DNA of 64,000 bases from the NCBI RefSeq assembly GCF_001922305.1, contig NZ_CP018839.1, positions 434,001 to 498,000 on the forward strand. The letters are read 5' to 3'. A model generated the notes under the pieces. That model made no database searches, was not told the origin of the DNA, and saw nothing but the letters and a program-made list of their open reading frames with translations. The position numbers and the translations under genes are program-made. Shown here piece by piece: positions 36,022 through 46,220 of the stretch. The DNA is from Thauera chlorobenzoica (GTDB lineage: Bacteria > Pseudomonadota > Gammaproteobacteria > Burkholderiales > Rhodocyclaceae). Within the stretch, counting starts at the first letter, position 1, and each line of letters starts with the position of its first letter.

Positions 36022-36855
36022 TCAGGCGGCGAGGCCGAGGCGGCGGCAGATCTCGGTCGTGGGGCCGGCCATGTTCATGCTGTAGAAGTGGAGGCCGGGT
36101 GCGCCTTCGGCGATCAGGCGTTCGCACAGCCGGGTCACCACGTCGAGACCAAACGCGCGCACCGATTCGGCATCGTCGCCGTAGCTCTCGAAGGTCTTGC
36201 GCATCCAGCGCGGGATCTCGGCGCCGCAGGCGTCGGAGAAGCGGGCGAGCTTGCTGAAGCTGCCGACCGGCATGATCCCGGGCACGATCGGGATGTCGAT
36301 GCCCATCTTGCGCGCCGCATCGACGAAGTGCAGGTAGGCGTCGAGGTTGTAGAAGTACTGCGTGATCGCTGCGTCGGCGCCGGCCGCGACCTTGCGCTTG
36401 AAGGCGAGCAGATCGTCTTTTGGGCTTTTCGCCTGCGGATGCCACTCGGGGTAGGCGGCGACTTCGATGCGGAAGCGGCCGCCGGTTTCGGCGCGGATGA
36501 ATTCGACCAGTTCGTTGGCGTAGCGGAATTCGCCCGGGTCCTGTACGCCCGAGGGCAGGTCGCCGCGCAGCGCGACGATGCGGCCGATGCCGGCATCGGC
36601 ATAGTCCTGCAGGATGGCGCGGATGCTGTCGCGGCTGGAGCCGATGCACGACAGGTGGGGGGCGGCTTCGAAGCCGGCAGCGGTGATGTCGCGGACGGTG
36701 GCGAAGCTGCGCTCGCGGGTGGAGCCGCCGGCACCGTAGGTGACCGAAAAGAATGCGGGCTTCAGTGCCGCCAGGCGGGCGCAGGTGGTGCGCAACTTGT
36801 CGGCGCCTTCGGCGGTGGTGGGGGGGAAGAACTCGATCGAGATTTCGGTGCTCAT
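36022..36855 (-). CDS. metF: 5,10-methylenetetrahydrofolate reductase MetF
   Basis: MetF reduces methylene-THF to methyl-THF with FAD, feeding methionine synthase. The 277-residue TIM-barrel protein has ISIEFFPPTTAEGADKL at the N-terminus, FFSVTYGAGGSTRERS, HLSCIGSSRDSIRAIL, RIVALRGDLPSG (folate-binding) and TQYFYNLDAYLHFVD. It overlaps the tlyA stop by 4 bases (ATGA) and is the last gene of the SAH-riboswitch operon. This makes the operon a complete segment of the activated-methyl cycle. Confidence 0.96.
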   Translation of the reverse strand: MSTEISIEFFPPTTAEGADKLRTTCARLAALKPAFFSVTYGAGGSTRERSFATVRDITAAGFEAAPHLSCIGSSRDSIRAILQDYADAGIGRIVALRGDLPSGVQDPGEFRYANELVEFIRAETGGRFRIEVAAYPEWHPQAKSPKDDLLAFKRKVAAGADAAITQYFYNLDAYLHFVDAARKMGIDIPIVPGIMPVGSFSKLARFSDACGAEIPRWMRKTFESYGDDAESVRAFGLDVVTRLCERLIAEGAPGLHFYSMNMAGPTTEICRRLGLAA

Positions 36856-37709
36856 GGGGTGTCCGGATCGGTGTCGCCAGCCGGTGTGCGGATGGCATGG
36901 AAGAAAAATTCGCGGTTGCCGTCGCCGCCGCTGATCGGTGAATCGAACCAGTCGAGGATGATCAGCCCGGCGGCGTGGGCGGCGGCGCGCAGCTTTGCCT
37001 CGACCTCGGCGTACAGTGCCGCATCGCGCACGATGCCGCCCTTGGCGAGGCCCTGCGGGCCGACTTCGAATTGCGGTTTCACCAGCGCCAGCACGTGGCC
37101 GCCGGGCGCGAGCAGCGCTGGCCACTGCGGCAGCAGCAGGGCGAGCGAGATGAAGCTGGCGTCGCACACCAGCAGGTCGAAGCCTTGCGGCGGGAAATCC
37201 GCGCCGAGGTCGGCGGCGGTGAGCTGGCGGGCGTTGAGGCCTTCGCGCGTGACGCAGCGGCCGTCCTTGCGCAGGCGCGGGTGGAGCTGGCCGTGGCCCA
37301 CCTCCACCCCGATCACCTTTGCCGCCCCCGCCTGCAGCAGGCAGTCGGTGAAACCGCCGGTGGATTGGCCGATGTCGAGGCAGGTGATGCCGTGGACATC
37401 GAGCAGGCTGCGCTTCAAGGCGCCTTCGAGCTTCAGCGCACCGCGCGAGACGAAGCGGTCGCTGTCGTCGGGGGTGACCGCGAGGCGGGCATCGGGCGGC
37501 AGTTCGAGCGCAGCCTTGACGACCGCCTGGCCGTCATGGCTGACCCGGCCGGCGTCGATCAGCGCCCGCGCCGCGGTGCGCGAGGGCGCCAGGCCCTGTG
37601 CCACCAGCAGCTGGTCGACGCGCAGCAGGCCGTGGCGATCGGCCGGGCCTTTGGCCGGTGCTGCAGGCCGTGGCCGCCCCTGGCGGGCGTGGAAGGAGTT
37701 CATGCTCAT
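36852..37709 (-). CDS. tlyA: TlyA-family rRNA (2'-O) methyltransferase
   Basis: TlyA-type enzymes methylate ribose 2'-OH groups in rRNA (C1409 of 16S and C1920 of 23S in mycobacteria), using SAM. The 285-residue product has an N-terminal S4-like RNA-binding domain (LLRVDQLLVAQGLAPSRTAA, about 26-90). The Rossmann methyltransferase domain carries CLDIGQSTGGFTDCLLQAGA and FDLLVCDASFISL, plus the KDKE-type residues. Two in-frame ATGs (37709, 37703) are possible starts. It lies between ahcY and metF in one operon, so a SAM consumer is coregulated with the enzyme that removes its product SAH. Confidence 0.92.
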   Translation of the reverse strand: MSMNSFHARQGRPRPAAPAKGPADRHGLLRVDQLLVAQGLAPSRTAARALIDAGRVSHDGQAVVKAALELPPDARLAVTPDDSDRFVSRGALKLEGALKRSLLDVHGITCLDIGQSTGGFTDCLLQAGAAKVIGVEVGHGQLHPRLRKDGRCVTREGLNARQLTAADLGADFPPQGFDLLVCDASFISLALLLPQWPALLAPGGHVLALVKPQFEVGPQGLAKGGIVRDAALYAEVEAKLRAAAHAAGLIILDWFDSPISGGDGNREFFFHAIRTPAGDTDPDTP

Positions 37710-37758
37710 CGCAGGTCGGGATCGGCCCGGGGCGCCCGCCGCGGGGCGCGCCGGGGGG

Positions 37759-39189
<1,431 letters not shown>

Positions 39190-39304
39190 GTGAAGCTCCT
39201 TGCCATGGCCGGGCGGGGACGGGGTGCAGCGCGGGCGCAGTGCGTGCGCCGCTTCGTGCTCACCCGGCATCCCGAACCCGGCGGGGGTTGAGAATGATCA
39301 GCAG

Positions 39305-39403
39305 GGTGAGCGCCGTTGTGCCGCTACCCGCCGGGGCGGCGGGGTCCGAGCCTGGGGGCCGGGCCTGCGGTGGTGGCCGGCGCCTCGCAGCGCTCCTCGG
39401 AAA
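39305..39403 (-). promoter_or_regulatory. SAH (S-adenosylhomocysteine) riboswitch
   Basis: On the minus strand the leader of ahcY contains the conserved SAH aptamer pieces in order. CCGAGGAGCGCTGC (39400 down to 39387) comes first, then a variable hairpin. Next is CCCAGGCTCGG, which closes the first stem against CCGAG. Finally AACGGCGCTCACC (to about 39305) forms the pseudoknot with GAGCGC. Known SAH riboswitches are ON switches that raise ahcY/metF expression when SAH accumulates. The distance to the ahcY ATG is ~115 bases. The match is by consensus recall, without a covariance search. Confidence 0.9.
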
Positions 39404-39409
39404 GCGCGG

Positions 39410-39415
39410 ATTATA
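39410..39415 (-). promoter_or_regulatory. -10 element of the ahcY operon promoter
   Basis: TATAAT in CGCTATAATCC context, read on the minus strand, ends 7-10 bases before the first conserved base of the SAH aptamer. Transcription would therefore start at the aptamer's 5' edge, which supports both calls. The -35 region (near 39433) is poor. Confidence 0.65.
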
Positions 39416-39496
39416 GCGAATCCGCGCCCGCTGTTGGCAGCGCTTCCGCGCCCGCTTCCCGCCCTGTCCCGGTGGGGGGCGGCCCGGGGCGGGCGA

Positions 39497-39502
39497 TATA
39501 AT
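39497..39502 (+). promoter_or_regulatory. -10 element of the psd promoter
   Basis: TATAAT in GATATAATGG context, 31 bases before the psd GTG. A -35 is not evident in the G-rich stretch upstream. Together with the divergent ahcY -10 it makes the 39410-39502 region a back-to-back promoter zone. Confidence 0.5.
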
Positions 39503-39532
39503 GGCGGCTTTTCGACGAAGGTGGGTCTTGCC

Positions 39533-40387
39533 GTGTACGAACGCTTATTCGTAGCCTTGCAGCATGTCCTGCCCAAGAAGCTGCTGACCCGGGGGGCTGG
39601 CAGGCTTGCAGGCCTGCACGGTGGGCGAGTGACCACCGCCTTCATCCGCTGGTTCGTGCGCCGCTATGGGGTCGCCATGGACGAGGCGGCCAATCCCGAT
39701 CCCGCCGGCTACGCCAGCTTCAATGACTTCTTCACCCGTTCGCTGCGCCCGGGCGTGCGCCCGTTCGCCGATGCCGATTTCCTGTGCCCGGTCGATGGCG
39801 CGATCAGCCAGTTCGGCCCGATCGAGCGCGACCAGATCTTCCAGGCCAAGGGCCATGCCTATTCCGTCGCCGCCCTTGTCGGCGGCGATCGCCGGCTGGC
39901 GGCGCGCTTCGAGGACGGCGAGTTCGCCACCCTGTATCTCAGCCCGAAGGACTACCACCGCATCCACATGCCGTGCGCGGGCGAGCTGCTGCAGATGATC
40001 TACGTGCCGGGCGCGCTGTTCTCGGTCAATCCGGCGACCGCGCGCGGCGTGCCCGGGCTGTTCGCGCGCAACGAGCGCGTGGTGTGCGTGTTCGAGGGCG
40101 GGTTCGGCCCCTTCGCCATGGTGCTGGTAGGCGCGACCATCGTCGGCAGCATGGCCACGGCGTGGCACGGCGTGGTGAACCCGCCGCGGCGCCCGGACAT
40201 CGAGAAGCGCAGCTATGCCGATGGCGAGGTGGTGCTGGCGCGGGGCGAGGAAATGGGGCGCTTCCTGCTCGGGTCGACGGTGGTGATGCTGTTTCCGAAG
40301 GGGGTGCTGCGCTTCAATTCCGAATGGGCGCCGGCGCGCGCGGTGCGCATCGGTGGGGCGATGGCGCAGCTGCGCCGCACGGGGTAG
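39533..40387 (+). CDS. psd: phosphatidylserine decarboxylase proenzyme
   Basis: Psd makes phosphatidylethanolamine by decarboxylating phosphatidylserine at the inner membrane. The 284-residue proenzyme begins YERLFVALQHVLPKKLLTRG from GTG 39533, aligning with the bacterial family start. It carries FNDFFTRSLRPGVRPF, the catalytic Asp in CPVDGAISQFG and the His pair in SPKDYHRIHMP. The self-cleavage motif LGST lies in FLLGSTVVMLFPKG, whose serine becomes the pyruvoyl cofactor of the alpha chain. Another in-frame GTG at 39521 is possible. Confidence 0.95.
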   Translation: MYERLFVALQHVLPKKLLTRGAGRLAGLHGGRVTTAFIRWFVRRYGVAMDEAANPDPAGYASFNDFFTRSLRPGVRPFADADFLCPVDGAISQFGPIERDQIFQAKGHAYSVAALVGGDRRLAARFEDGEFATLYLSPKDYHRIHMPCAGELLQMIYVPGALFSVNPATARGVPGLFARNERVVCVFEGGFGPFAMVLVGATIVGSMATAWHGVVNPPRRPDIEKRSYADGEVVLARGEEMGRFLLGSTVVMLFPKGVLRFNSEWAPARAVRIGGAMAQLRRTG

Positions 40388-40463
40388 GCTCGCGCGCTTG
40401 CGCTGGAAGCGCAGGGGGCGAGGGCGGGGGAGCGGGCGCGGTTGCCGCGAACATGCGATTCGA

Positions 40464-40494
40464 TTGGCCGGTGCCGGAAAAGGGTCGTTACAAT
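40464..40494 (+). promoter_or_regulatory. possible promoter of the heme chemoreceptor gene
   Basis: TTGGCC (40464-40469) and TACAAT (40489-40494) resemble sigma-70 boxes but with a 19-base spacer, 115 bases before the receptor ATG. No sigma-28 (TAAA-GCCGATAA) motif was seen, although receptors are often FliA-dependent. Confidence 0.3.
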
Positions 40495-40608
40495 GCGCTT
40501 ACATTTTTGCGCGTTTGCGTCGCCGCTGCCGCCGTACTCGCCCCCGGGGCGCCGAGCTGTTCTGGTGCCCGCGGAACTCCCGCCACGCTTTTCTTCCGGC
40601 TCCGCTCC

Positions 40609-42219
40609 ATGAAACCCACGACAAATTCCTCCAGAATCAAGATTTGGGTGCAGCTGCTGCTGACCATCGGCATCGCACTGTTCGTCGTATGGACCGCGGT
40701 GATCGTCTGGCAGAGCCACGTTTACCGCCAGGCTGCGTTGAACCAGGCCGAGGAGTTTTCCCGCAGCATGCACGAGGCCACGATGGCCGGCCTGACCGGC
40801 ATGATGGTCACCGGCACCATCGGCCAGCGCGACGTCCTGCTCGACCAGATGAACCAGCTCGGCTCGATCCGCGACGTGCGCGTGGTGCGGGGGGCGACGG
40901 TGATCGAGACCTTCGGCGAAGGCACCGCCCACGATGCGAAGCCCGATCGCAGCGAGCAGTGGGTGCTGGACAACGGCCGCGCCCTGAGCGTGGTCGAGTC
41001 CGACGGCAAGGGCGAATACCTGCGCGTGGTCCGTCCGGCGCTGGCGCAGCAGGATTACCTTGGCAAGAACTGCCTGAGCTGTCACCAGGTCGCCGAAAAC
41101 AGCGTCCTCGGCGCGGTGAGCATGAAGGTCTCGCTCGACAAGGTGAATGCCGACCTCGCCGCCCAGCGCTGGAAGTCGATCCTGATGGCCGTCGTCACCA
41201 GCATCCCGGTGCTGCTGCTGATCTATCCGTTCATCTGCAAGGTGGTCACGGTGCCGCTGCGCTCCGGCGTGCAGGTGGCGCGTGGCATCGCCGCCGGCGA
41301 CCTGTCGCAGGATATCGCGGTGACCTCCAACAACGAGATCGGCGGTCTGCAGCAGGCGCTCAAGGAGATGAGCGCGAGCCTGCGCCGCATCGTCGGCGAG
41401 GTGCGCGGCGGCACTGATGCGATCTTCGCCGCGTCGCGCGACATCGCCAACGGCAGTGCCGACCTGTCCGAGCGCACCGAGCGCCAGGCCGACACCATCC
41501 GCCAGATCGCCACGTCGATGCAGGCGCTGACCACTGCGGTCAACCACAACGCCGGCGGCGCGCGCCAGGCCAGCGAGCTGGCCGTTTCCGCCTCGGATGT
41601 GGCGCAGCGCGGCGGGGCCGTGGTGGCGCAGGTGGTGCAGACCATGGACGCGATCGAGGCTTCGTCGCAGAAAGTGGCCGACATCATCCAGGTGATCGAC
41701 AACATCGCCTTCCAGACCAACATCCTGGCGCTCAATGCCGCGGTCGAGGCGGCGCGTGCGGGCGAACAGGGGCGCGGCTTTGCCGTGGTGGCCTCGGAGG
41801 TACGCAGTCTGGCGCAGCGTTCGGCGGGCGCCGCGCGCGAAATCAAGACCTTGATCGACGATTCGGTGAAGCGGGTGGCCGCAGGCGGGGCGCTGGCGCA
41901 CCAGGCCGGCACGACGATGGGCGAAGTCGTGCAGTCGATCCAGCAGGTGACCGACATCGTCGGCGGCATCGCCGTGGCGAGTGCCGAACAGACCCAGGGG
42001 ATCGAGCGCGTGACCGCCTCGATCGCCGAAATCAGCGGCGTGACCCAGCAGAATGCGGCGCAGGTGGAACAGGCCGCCGCCGCCGCTCAGTCGCTGGAGG
42101 AGCAGGCCGCCCAGCTCGAAGCCGTGGTCGATGTCTTCAGGCTCGACGGCCACGGGCATGCTTCCCCGCGGCCCGCGCTGGAACGGCTGGACGCTCCGCT
42201 GCAGCTGCAGCGCGCCTGA
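40609..42219 (+). CDS. methyl-accepting chemotaxis protein with a periplasmic c-type heme motif
   Basis: A 536-residue chemoreceptor. Membrane helices lie at about 12-34 and 190-212. The ~155-residue periplasmic domain between them contains GKNCLSCHQVAENSVLG, with Cys155, Cys158 and His159 in a textbook CxxCH heme-c attachment site (bases 41071-41085). The domain resembles the single-heme Tll0287-like sensor fold. A HAMP domain and a complete signalling domain follow ([22 protein letters not shown]). Unlike the receptor at 4380, it ends in LQLQRA without a CheR tether. A redox, oxygen or NO signal is inferred. It lies outside the che cluster, 221 bases after psd. Confidence 0.92.
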   Translation: MKPTTNSSRIKIWVQLLLTIGIALFVVWTAVIVWQSHVYRQAALNQAEEFSRSMHEATMAGLTGMMVTGTIGQRDVLLDQMNQLGSIRDVRVVRGATVIETFGEGTAHDAKPDRSEQWVLDNGRALSVVESDGKGEYLRVVRPALAQQDYLGKNCLSCHQVAENSVLGAVSMKVSLDKVNADLAAQRWKSILMAVVTSIPVLLLIYPFICKVVTVPLRSGVQVARGIAAGDLSQDIAVTSNNEIGGLQQALKEMSASLRRIVGEVRGGTDAIFAASRDIANGSADLSERTERQADTIRQIATSMQALTTAVNHNAGGARQASELAVSASDVAQRGGAVVAQVVQTMDAIEASSQKVADIIQVIDNIAFQTNILALNAAVEAARAGEQGRGFAVVASEVRSLAQRSAGAAREIKTLIDDSVKRVAAGGALAHQAGTTMGEVVQSIQQVTDIVGGIAVASAEQTQGIERVTASIAEISGVTQQNAAQVEQAAAAAQSLEEQAAQLEAVVDVFRLDGHGHASPRPALERLDAPLQLQRA

Positions 42220-42251
42220 GGCAGGGCGGTTCCGGCGCGGGCGCTCCGGCA

Positions 42252-42318
42252 GAGGCCGCGCCGGTCCGGCGGCCTCGCCTCGTCCGGAGCGGCGCGGCGC
42301 CCGGACCGGCGGCCTCGC
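42252..42318. repeat. inverted and direct repeats between the receptor and rhlE stops
   Basis: GAGGCCG (42252-42258) can pair with CGGCCTC (42269-42275). A 13-bp direct repeat CCGGCGGCCTCGC occurs at 42266-42278 and 42306-42318, exactly 40 bases apart. The region separates two convergent genes and may end transcription by a GC-rich hairpin, but there is no T-run. Confidence 0.4.
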
Positions 42319-43896
42319 TTAATTCTTTCCCGGCTTGGCGGAAAACAGCGCGGCGCGCTGTTGCGGGCGGTTGCCGCCGGCTTCGCCGCGGCGCGGCGTG
42401 GAGAGGCGGTTGCCGTCGACGTCCGGGCGGCGGTTGCCGTGTTCGGCGCGATTGCCGTTCACCTCGGTGCGTGCGGGGGGCGGGCGATTGCCGTCGATTT
42501 CCCGGCCGTCGGCCTGACGCGGGGCGCGGTTGCCATTCGCTTCGCCGCGCGGCGCCTGCGGGCGGCCACCGGGCTTGCCTGGCGCACCGGCGCGTGCGCC
42601 GGCCGGACGTTCGCCACTGCGCGCGGCGCTGCCGGCAGCGGCCTGGCGTGCCGGCGCCTGGCTGCGAGCGCGCTCCGGACGGTTGCCGCCGCGGCGCGGC
42701 AGCGGGTCGCGCTGGTGATCGGCATCGTGGGCCGCCTCGGCGCCGGCGCTGGGCACGAAATCTTCGGCGGTGGCGCGCTCGATGCGGCGCTTGATCAGAC
42801 GCTCGATCGCGGTCAGCAGCTTGATCTCCTCGCCGTCGACGAGCGAAATCGCGTTGCCCGCGGCACCGGCACGGCCGGTGCGGCCGATGCGGTGCACGTA
42901 GTCTTCGGGCACGTTCGGCAGCTCGAAGTTCACCACCTGCGGCAGCTGGTCGATGTCCAGCCCGCGCGCGGCGATGTCGGTGGCGACCAGCACCGGCAGC
43001 GAGCCGTCCTTGAATTGCGCCAGCGCGCGGGTGCGCGCGGCCTGGCTCTTGTTGCCGTGGATCGCGGCGGCGGGGATGTCGTGCTTGCTGAGGTATTCGG
43101 CAAGCTTGTTGGCGCCGTGCTTGGTACGAGTGAATACCAGCGCCTGGAACCACTGCTTTTCCTTGATCAGGTGAGCGAGCAGCTCGCGCTTGTGCTTCTG
43201 ACCGATTTGGTAGACTGCCTGATCGACGCGTTCGGCGGTGGTGTTGCGCGGCGCCACTTCCACCGTGCCGGGGTTGTGCAGCAGGCCGCTGGCGAGGTGG
43301 CGGATCTCGTCGGAGAAGGTCGCCGAGAACAGCAGGTTCTGGCGCTTCTTCGGCAGCAGCGCGAGAATCTTGCGGATGTCGCGGATGAAGCCCATGTCGA
43401 GCATGCGGTCGGCTTCGTCGAGGACGAGGATTTCGACCCCCGAGAGGTCGAGCGTCTTCTGGCCGACGTGGTCGAGCAGCCGCCCCGGGGTGGCGACGAG
43501 GATGTCGACGCGCTTTTTCAACGCCGCGATCTGCGGGTTGATGTTGACCCCGCCGAACATCACCAGCGAGCTGAGCGGCAGATGCTTGCCGTAGGTCTTG
43601 ACCGATTCCTCGACCTGGGCGGCGAGTTCGCGGGTCGGGGTCAGGATCAGGCAGCGCGGGCGTCCGGGCGGATGGGGGTGGGCATGGGTCGCAGCCAGCA
43701 TGTGCAGCAGCGGCAGGGTGAAGCCGGCGGTCTTGCCGGTGCCGGTCTGGGCGGCGGCGAGCAGGTCGCCGCCGGCAAGCACCTGGGGAATCGCCTGGGC
43801 CTGGATCGGCGTGGGCGTGGAATAGCCGGCGTCGCCGATGGCGCGCAGCAAGGGGGCGGCCAGCCCGAGGCTGGCGAAAGTCACTTCGGAATTCAT
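42319..43896 (-). CDS. rhlE: DEAD-box RNA helicase RhlE with GNR-repeat tail
   Basis: RhlE-type helicases remodel RNA in ribosome assembly and mRNA decay. The 525-residue protein starts at [20 protein letters not shown]. The core (about 1-380) shows the Q motif, [23 protein letters not shown] and HRIGRTGR. The last ~125 residues are a basic, disordered tail with about six GNR units spaced 9-17 residues apart ([34 protein letters not shown] and so on), rich in Arg, Pro and Gln. Such tails usually bind RNA or drive condensation. The GNR periodicity is unusual. Convergent with the chemoreceptor gene. Confidence 0.92.
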   Translation of the reverse strand: MNSEVTFASLGLAAPLLRAIGDAGYSTPTPIQAQAIPQVLAGGDLLAAAQTGTGKTAGFTLPLLHMLAATHAHPHPPGRPRCLILTPTRELAAQVEESVKTYGKHLPLSSLVMFGGVNINPQIAALKKRVDILVATPGRLLDHVGQKTLDLSGVEILVLDEADRMLDMGFIRDIRKILALLPKKRQNLLFSATFSDEIRHLASGLLHNPGTVEVAPRNTTAERVDQAVYQIGQKHKRELLAHLIKEKQWFQALVFTRTKHGANKLAEYLSKHDIPAAAIHGNKSQAARTRALAQFKDGSLPVLVATDIAARGLDIDQLPQVVNFELPNVPEDYVHRIGRTGRAGAAGNAISLVDGEEIKLLTAIERLIKRRIERATAEDFVPSAGAEAAHDADHQRDPLPRRGGNRPERARSQAPARQAAAGSAARSGERPAGARAGAPGKPGGRPQAPRGEANGNRAPRQADGREIDGNRPPPARTEVNGNRAEHGNRRPDVDGNRLSTPRRGEAGGNRPQQRAALFSAKPGKN

Positions 43897-44034
43897 CGAT
43901 GTTTCCAGCGGCAGCCCGTCGCGTGGGTGACGCGACACCAATCCGGACTGGCGGGAGGGATCCGGGCCGGTTTCGGGCCGCAGGGATCGTTGCAGGGGCG
44001 CCGCGATCGATTGGTGCATTCGCGGCGAGCCGGC

Positions 44035-44040
44035 ACTATA
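44035..44040 (-). promoter_or_regulatory. -10 element upstream of rhlE
   Basis: TATAGT on the minus strand ~140 bases before the rhlE ATG, implying a long 5' leader, as is common for autoregulated or cold-responsive helicase genes. The 43897-44194 gap holds nothing else that I could identify. Confidence 0.35.
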
Positions 44041-44194
44041 AGGGCTTCGGCGCGGATAAGCGAGCCATTTCGGTCGCGGCGGGTGCGCAAGGGCGGACCC
44101 GGCCGCTTCGGGGTATTTCCATAATGCATAAAATGGGCGATAGTGGGAGTGTTGCCGGGCGGTGCCCGGATCGACCTCTGTCCTTTTGAGCGCG

Positions 44195-45316
44195 ATGAAT
44201 CACTTTCAGGTTCGGAAGAGCGTCACATCCCTGCGCGCCCGGCTCGCACGCCGGCTCGCGTGGGCGGCGGCGGGCGGGCTGGCGCTGGTCGCGACCCTGT
44301 CCGCGCTGCTCATCCATGGCAGCAGCCAGGCCTTTGCCCGGATGTGGACGGCGGTCGGACTGGGTCAGCCGTTCGATACCCTGCTCGCGGCGCTGGCCGG
44401 GCTGGGCGGGCTGCTTGGGGCGGGCACGCTTGTCCGCGTGCTCCTCAGCCCGCCGCCGCAGGTCGAGGGGATCTGCCTGCCCCGCCCGGCGGCGACGGAA
44501 TTTTTCGGCCTGCTCGACGAACTGACCGAGCGCTTCGGGGTGCCGGCGGTGCACCGCGTCCGGATCACCGCCGAGATCAATGCCACCGTGGTGCAGCGGC
44601 CGAGCCTGGGGGTGGTGGGGTGCTTGCGGACCGAGCTGCTCGTTGGGCTGCCGCTGGTGCATAGCCTGTCGCCTGCGCAGCTTGCGGCCGTGCTCGCTCA
44701 TGAATTCGGCCATCTCGCCGCACAGCGCTGCGGCTGGTGCGCGCAGGGCGCCCATCTGCGTGCGTGGTGGCTGCGGGTGCTCGACGAGGCGTCGGCATGC
44801 CTGCCGCTGCTCGGGGGAGGGATCGACCGCCTTTCTGCGGGCTTCTGCGCCGACATGCTGCGCCTGTCGCGCCTCGAGGAATTCGAGGCCGATGCGCTCG
44901 CCGCACGCCTGGTGGGGGCGCAGGCGGTGGGCGATGCACTGGCCGAGCTGAGCCGGCGGGCGGAGTTCCTCGAGCACGATTACTGGCCGCGGGTGCTGGC
45001 TTGGCATGAGGCCGATGCCGCCTCGCCGGTCCGGCCGTTTCGTGAAATGGGCGCCGGTATGGATGCGGGTTTTTCCGCTTCGGCGATGGCCGCTGCGGCG
45101 TGGACGGCGGCAGACGAGGCCGGACAGGCATTTCATCCGCCCTTGCGCCGCCGGCTGTGCGCGTTGCGGGTTTCGGCGGCGTGGCGACCGACGGCGGCGC
45201 CGTCCGCGGCGCGTCACTTCTTCCCCGAGCTGCTGCCGACCCTGGCCTGGGTCTTCGATCGTGCCTGGTGGGAGTTCGCCCGCGTCAGGCGCCACCCGAT
45301 GGTGCTGCCGGACTGA
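44195..45316 (+). CDS. M48-family membrane metallopeptidase
   Basis: A 373-residue membrane-bound zinc peptidase of the M48 (HtpX/Ste24-like) clan. Two hydrophobic helices (about 22-42 and 60-84) precede the catalytic domain. The zinc site is His169-Glu170-Phe-Gly-His173 ([12 protein letters not shown]), with the third ligand in [14 protein letters not shown]. The substrate-strand region is [15 protein letters not shown]. The C-terminus (about 270-373) has no clear domain. Homologs take part in membrane protein or envelope quality control; the substrate is unknown. Its last 32 bases overlap the convergent btuF gene. Confidence 0.86.
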   Translation: MNHFQVRKSVTSLRARLARRLAWAAAGGLALVATLSALLIHGSSQAFARMWTAVGLGQPFDTLLAALAGLGGLLGAGTLVRVLLSPPPQVEGICLPRPAATEFFGLLDELTERFGVPAVHRVRITAEINATVVQRPSLGVVGCLRTELLVGLPLVHSLSPAQLAAVLAHEFGHLAAQRCGWCAQGAHLRAWWLRVLDEASACLPLLGGGIDRLSAGFCADMLRLSRLEEFEADALAARLVGAQAVGDALAELSRRAEFLEHDYWPRVLAWHEADAASPVRPFREMGAGMDAGFSASAMAAAAWTAADEAGQAFHPPLRRRLCALRVSAAWRPTAAPSAARHFFPELLPTLAWVFDRAWWEFARVRRHPMVLPD

Positions 45317-46220
45317 TCGCGCCGCGCCGCGCGCGCGCCTGCTCGAGCTGCTCGCAAAGCAGCTGTGCGCCGTCGAGGATGCGCGGCGTGTGGCGCTGGA
45401 TGCGCTCGGGCGGGATGAAGAACAGGTTGTCGCGGCGCGTCGCTTCGAGCTGCGGCCAGCGTTTCCACTGGTCGAGCCATTCCGGGCGCCCCTCGCCCAT
45501 GCCGCTGGCAACGATGGCTTCGGGGTCGGCCGCCAGCACCGCTTCGACGCCGATCGTGGGCGCCAGCTGCGACAGCTGACCGAAGACGTTGCGCCCGCCG
45601 CACAGGCGGATCACGTCGGCGATCAGGTGCTCGTCGTTGACGGTCATCAGCGGCCGGTCCCAGATCTGGTAGAAGGTGCGCACCGCCGGGCGCTCGCGGT
45701 AGCGGGCGGCGAGCGCGGCGCGGCGTTCGCGGAACGCGGTGGCGGCGGCTTGCGCCGGCGCTTCGCTGCCCGCCAGGCGGCCGAACTGCTCGAGGCTGTG
45801 GGCGACCGCATCGAGGCTGCGCGGCTCGTTCAGGTAGACCGGAATGCCCAGCGCCCGGAGGTGCTCGAGCGGCGCGCTGCGGTTGCCGCTCGGCCAGCCG
45901 ATCACCAGGTCGGGGCGCAAGGCGGCGATCGCTTCGAGGTCGATCTGGGTGTAGCCGCCGACCTGCGGCAGCTTTCTCGCCGCTTCCGGGTAATCGCTGT
46001 AGGCGACCACCCCCACCACCTTGTCGCCGGCTCCGGCGGCGAACAGGATCTCGGTGACGTGGGGGGCGAGGCTGACGATGCGCTGCGCCGGCCCTTTCAG
46101 CACCAGCCGGTGGCCGCTGTCGTCGGTGATGTCGACCTGCGCGGCAGCGGGGAGGCCGAGGCCGCAGAGCAGGGCAAGGGCGGCGCGGTGCTGCAGGCGG
46201 GGAAAGGTCTCAGCAACCAT
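45285..46220 (-). CDS. btuF: cobalamin/iron-type periplasmic binding protein (BtuF-like)
   Basis: A 311-residue class III periplasmic substrate-binding protein, most likely the vitamin B12/cobinamide binder of an ABC importer. A signal peptide (LALLCGLGLPAAAQ) is followed by ITDDSGHRLVLKGPAQRIVSLAPH (in parts), VTEILFAAGAGDKVVGV and the long backbone-helix architecture. The B12-binding call leans on its place as last gene of a cbiB-cobD-btuF unit with overlapping ends (11 bases with cobD). No btuC or btuD is nearby, so the permease lies elsewhere. It overlaps the end of the M48 gene on the other strand. Confidence 0.88.
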   Translation of the reverse strand: MVAETFPRLQHRAALALLCGLGLPAAAQVDITDDSGHRLVLKGPAQRIVSLAPHVTEILFAAGAGDKVVGVVAYSDYPEAARKLPQVGGYTQIDLEAIAALRPDLVIGWPSGNRSAPLEHLRALGIPVYLNEPRSLDAVAHSLEQFGRLAGSEAPAQAAATAFRERRAALAARYRERPAVRTFYQIWDRPLMTVNDEHLIADVIRLCGGRNVFGQLSQLAPTIGVEAVLAADPEAIVASGMGEGRPEWLDQWKRWPQLEATRRDNLFFIPPERIQRHTPRILDGAQLLCEQLEQARARRGAISPAAPSGGA

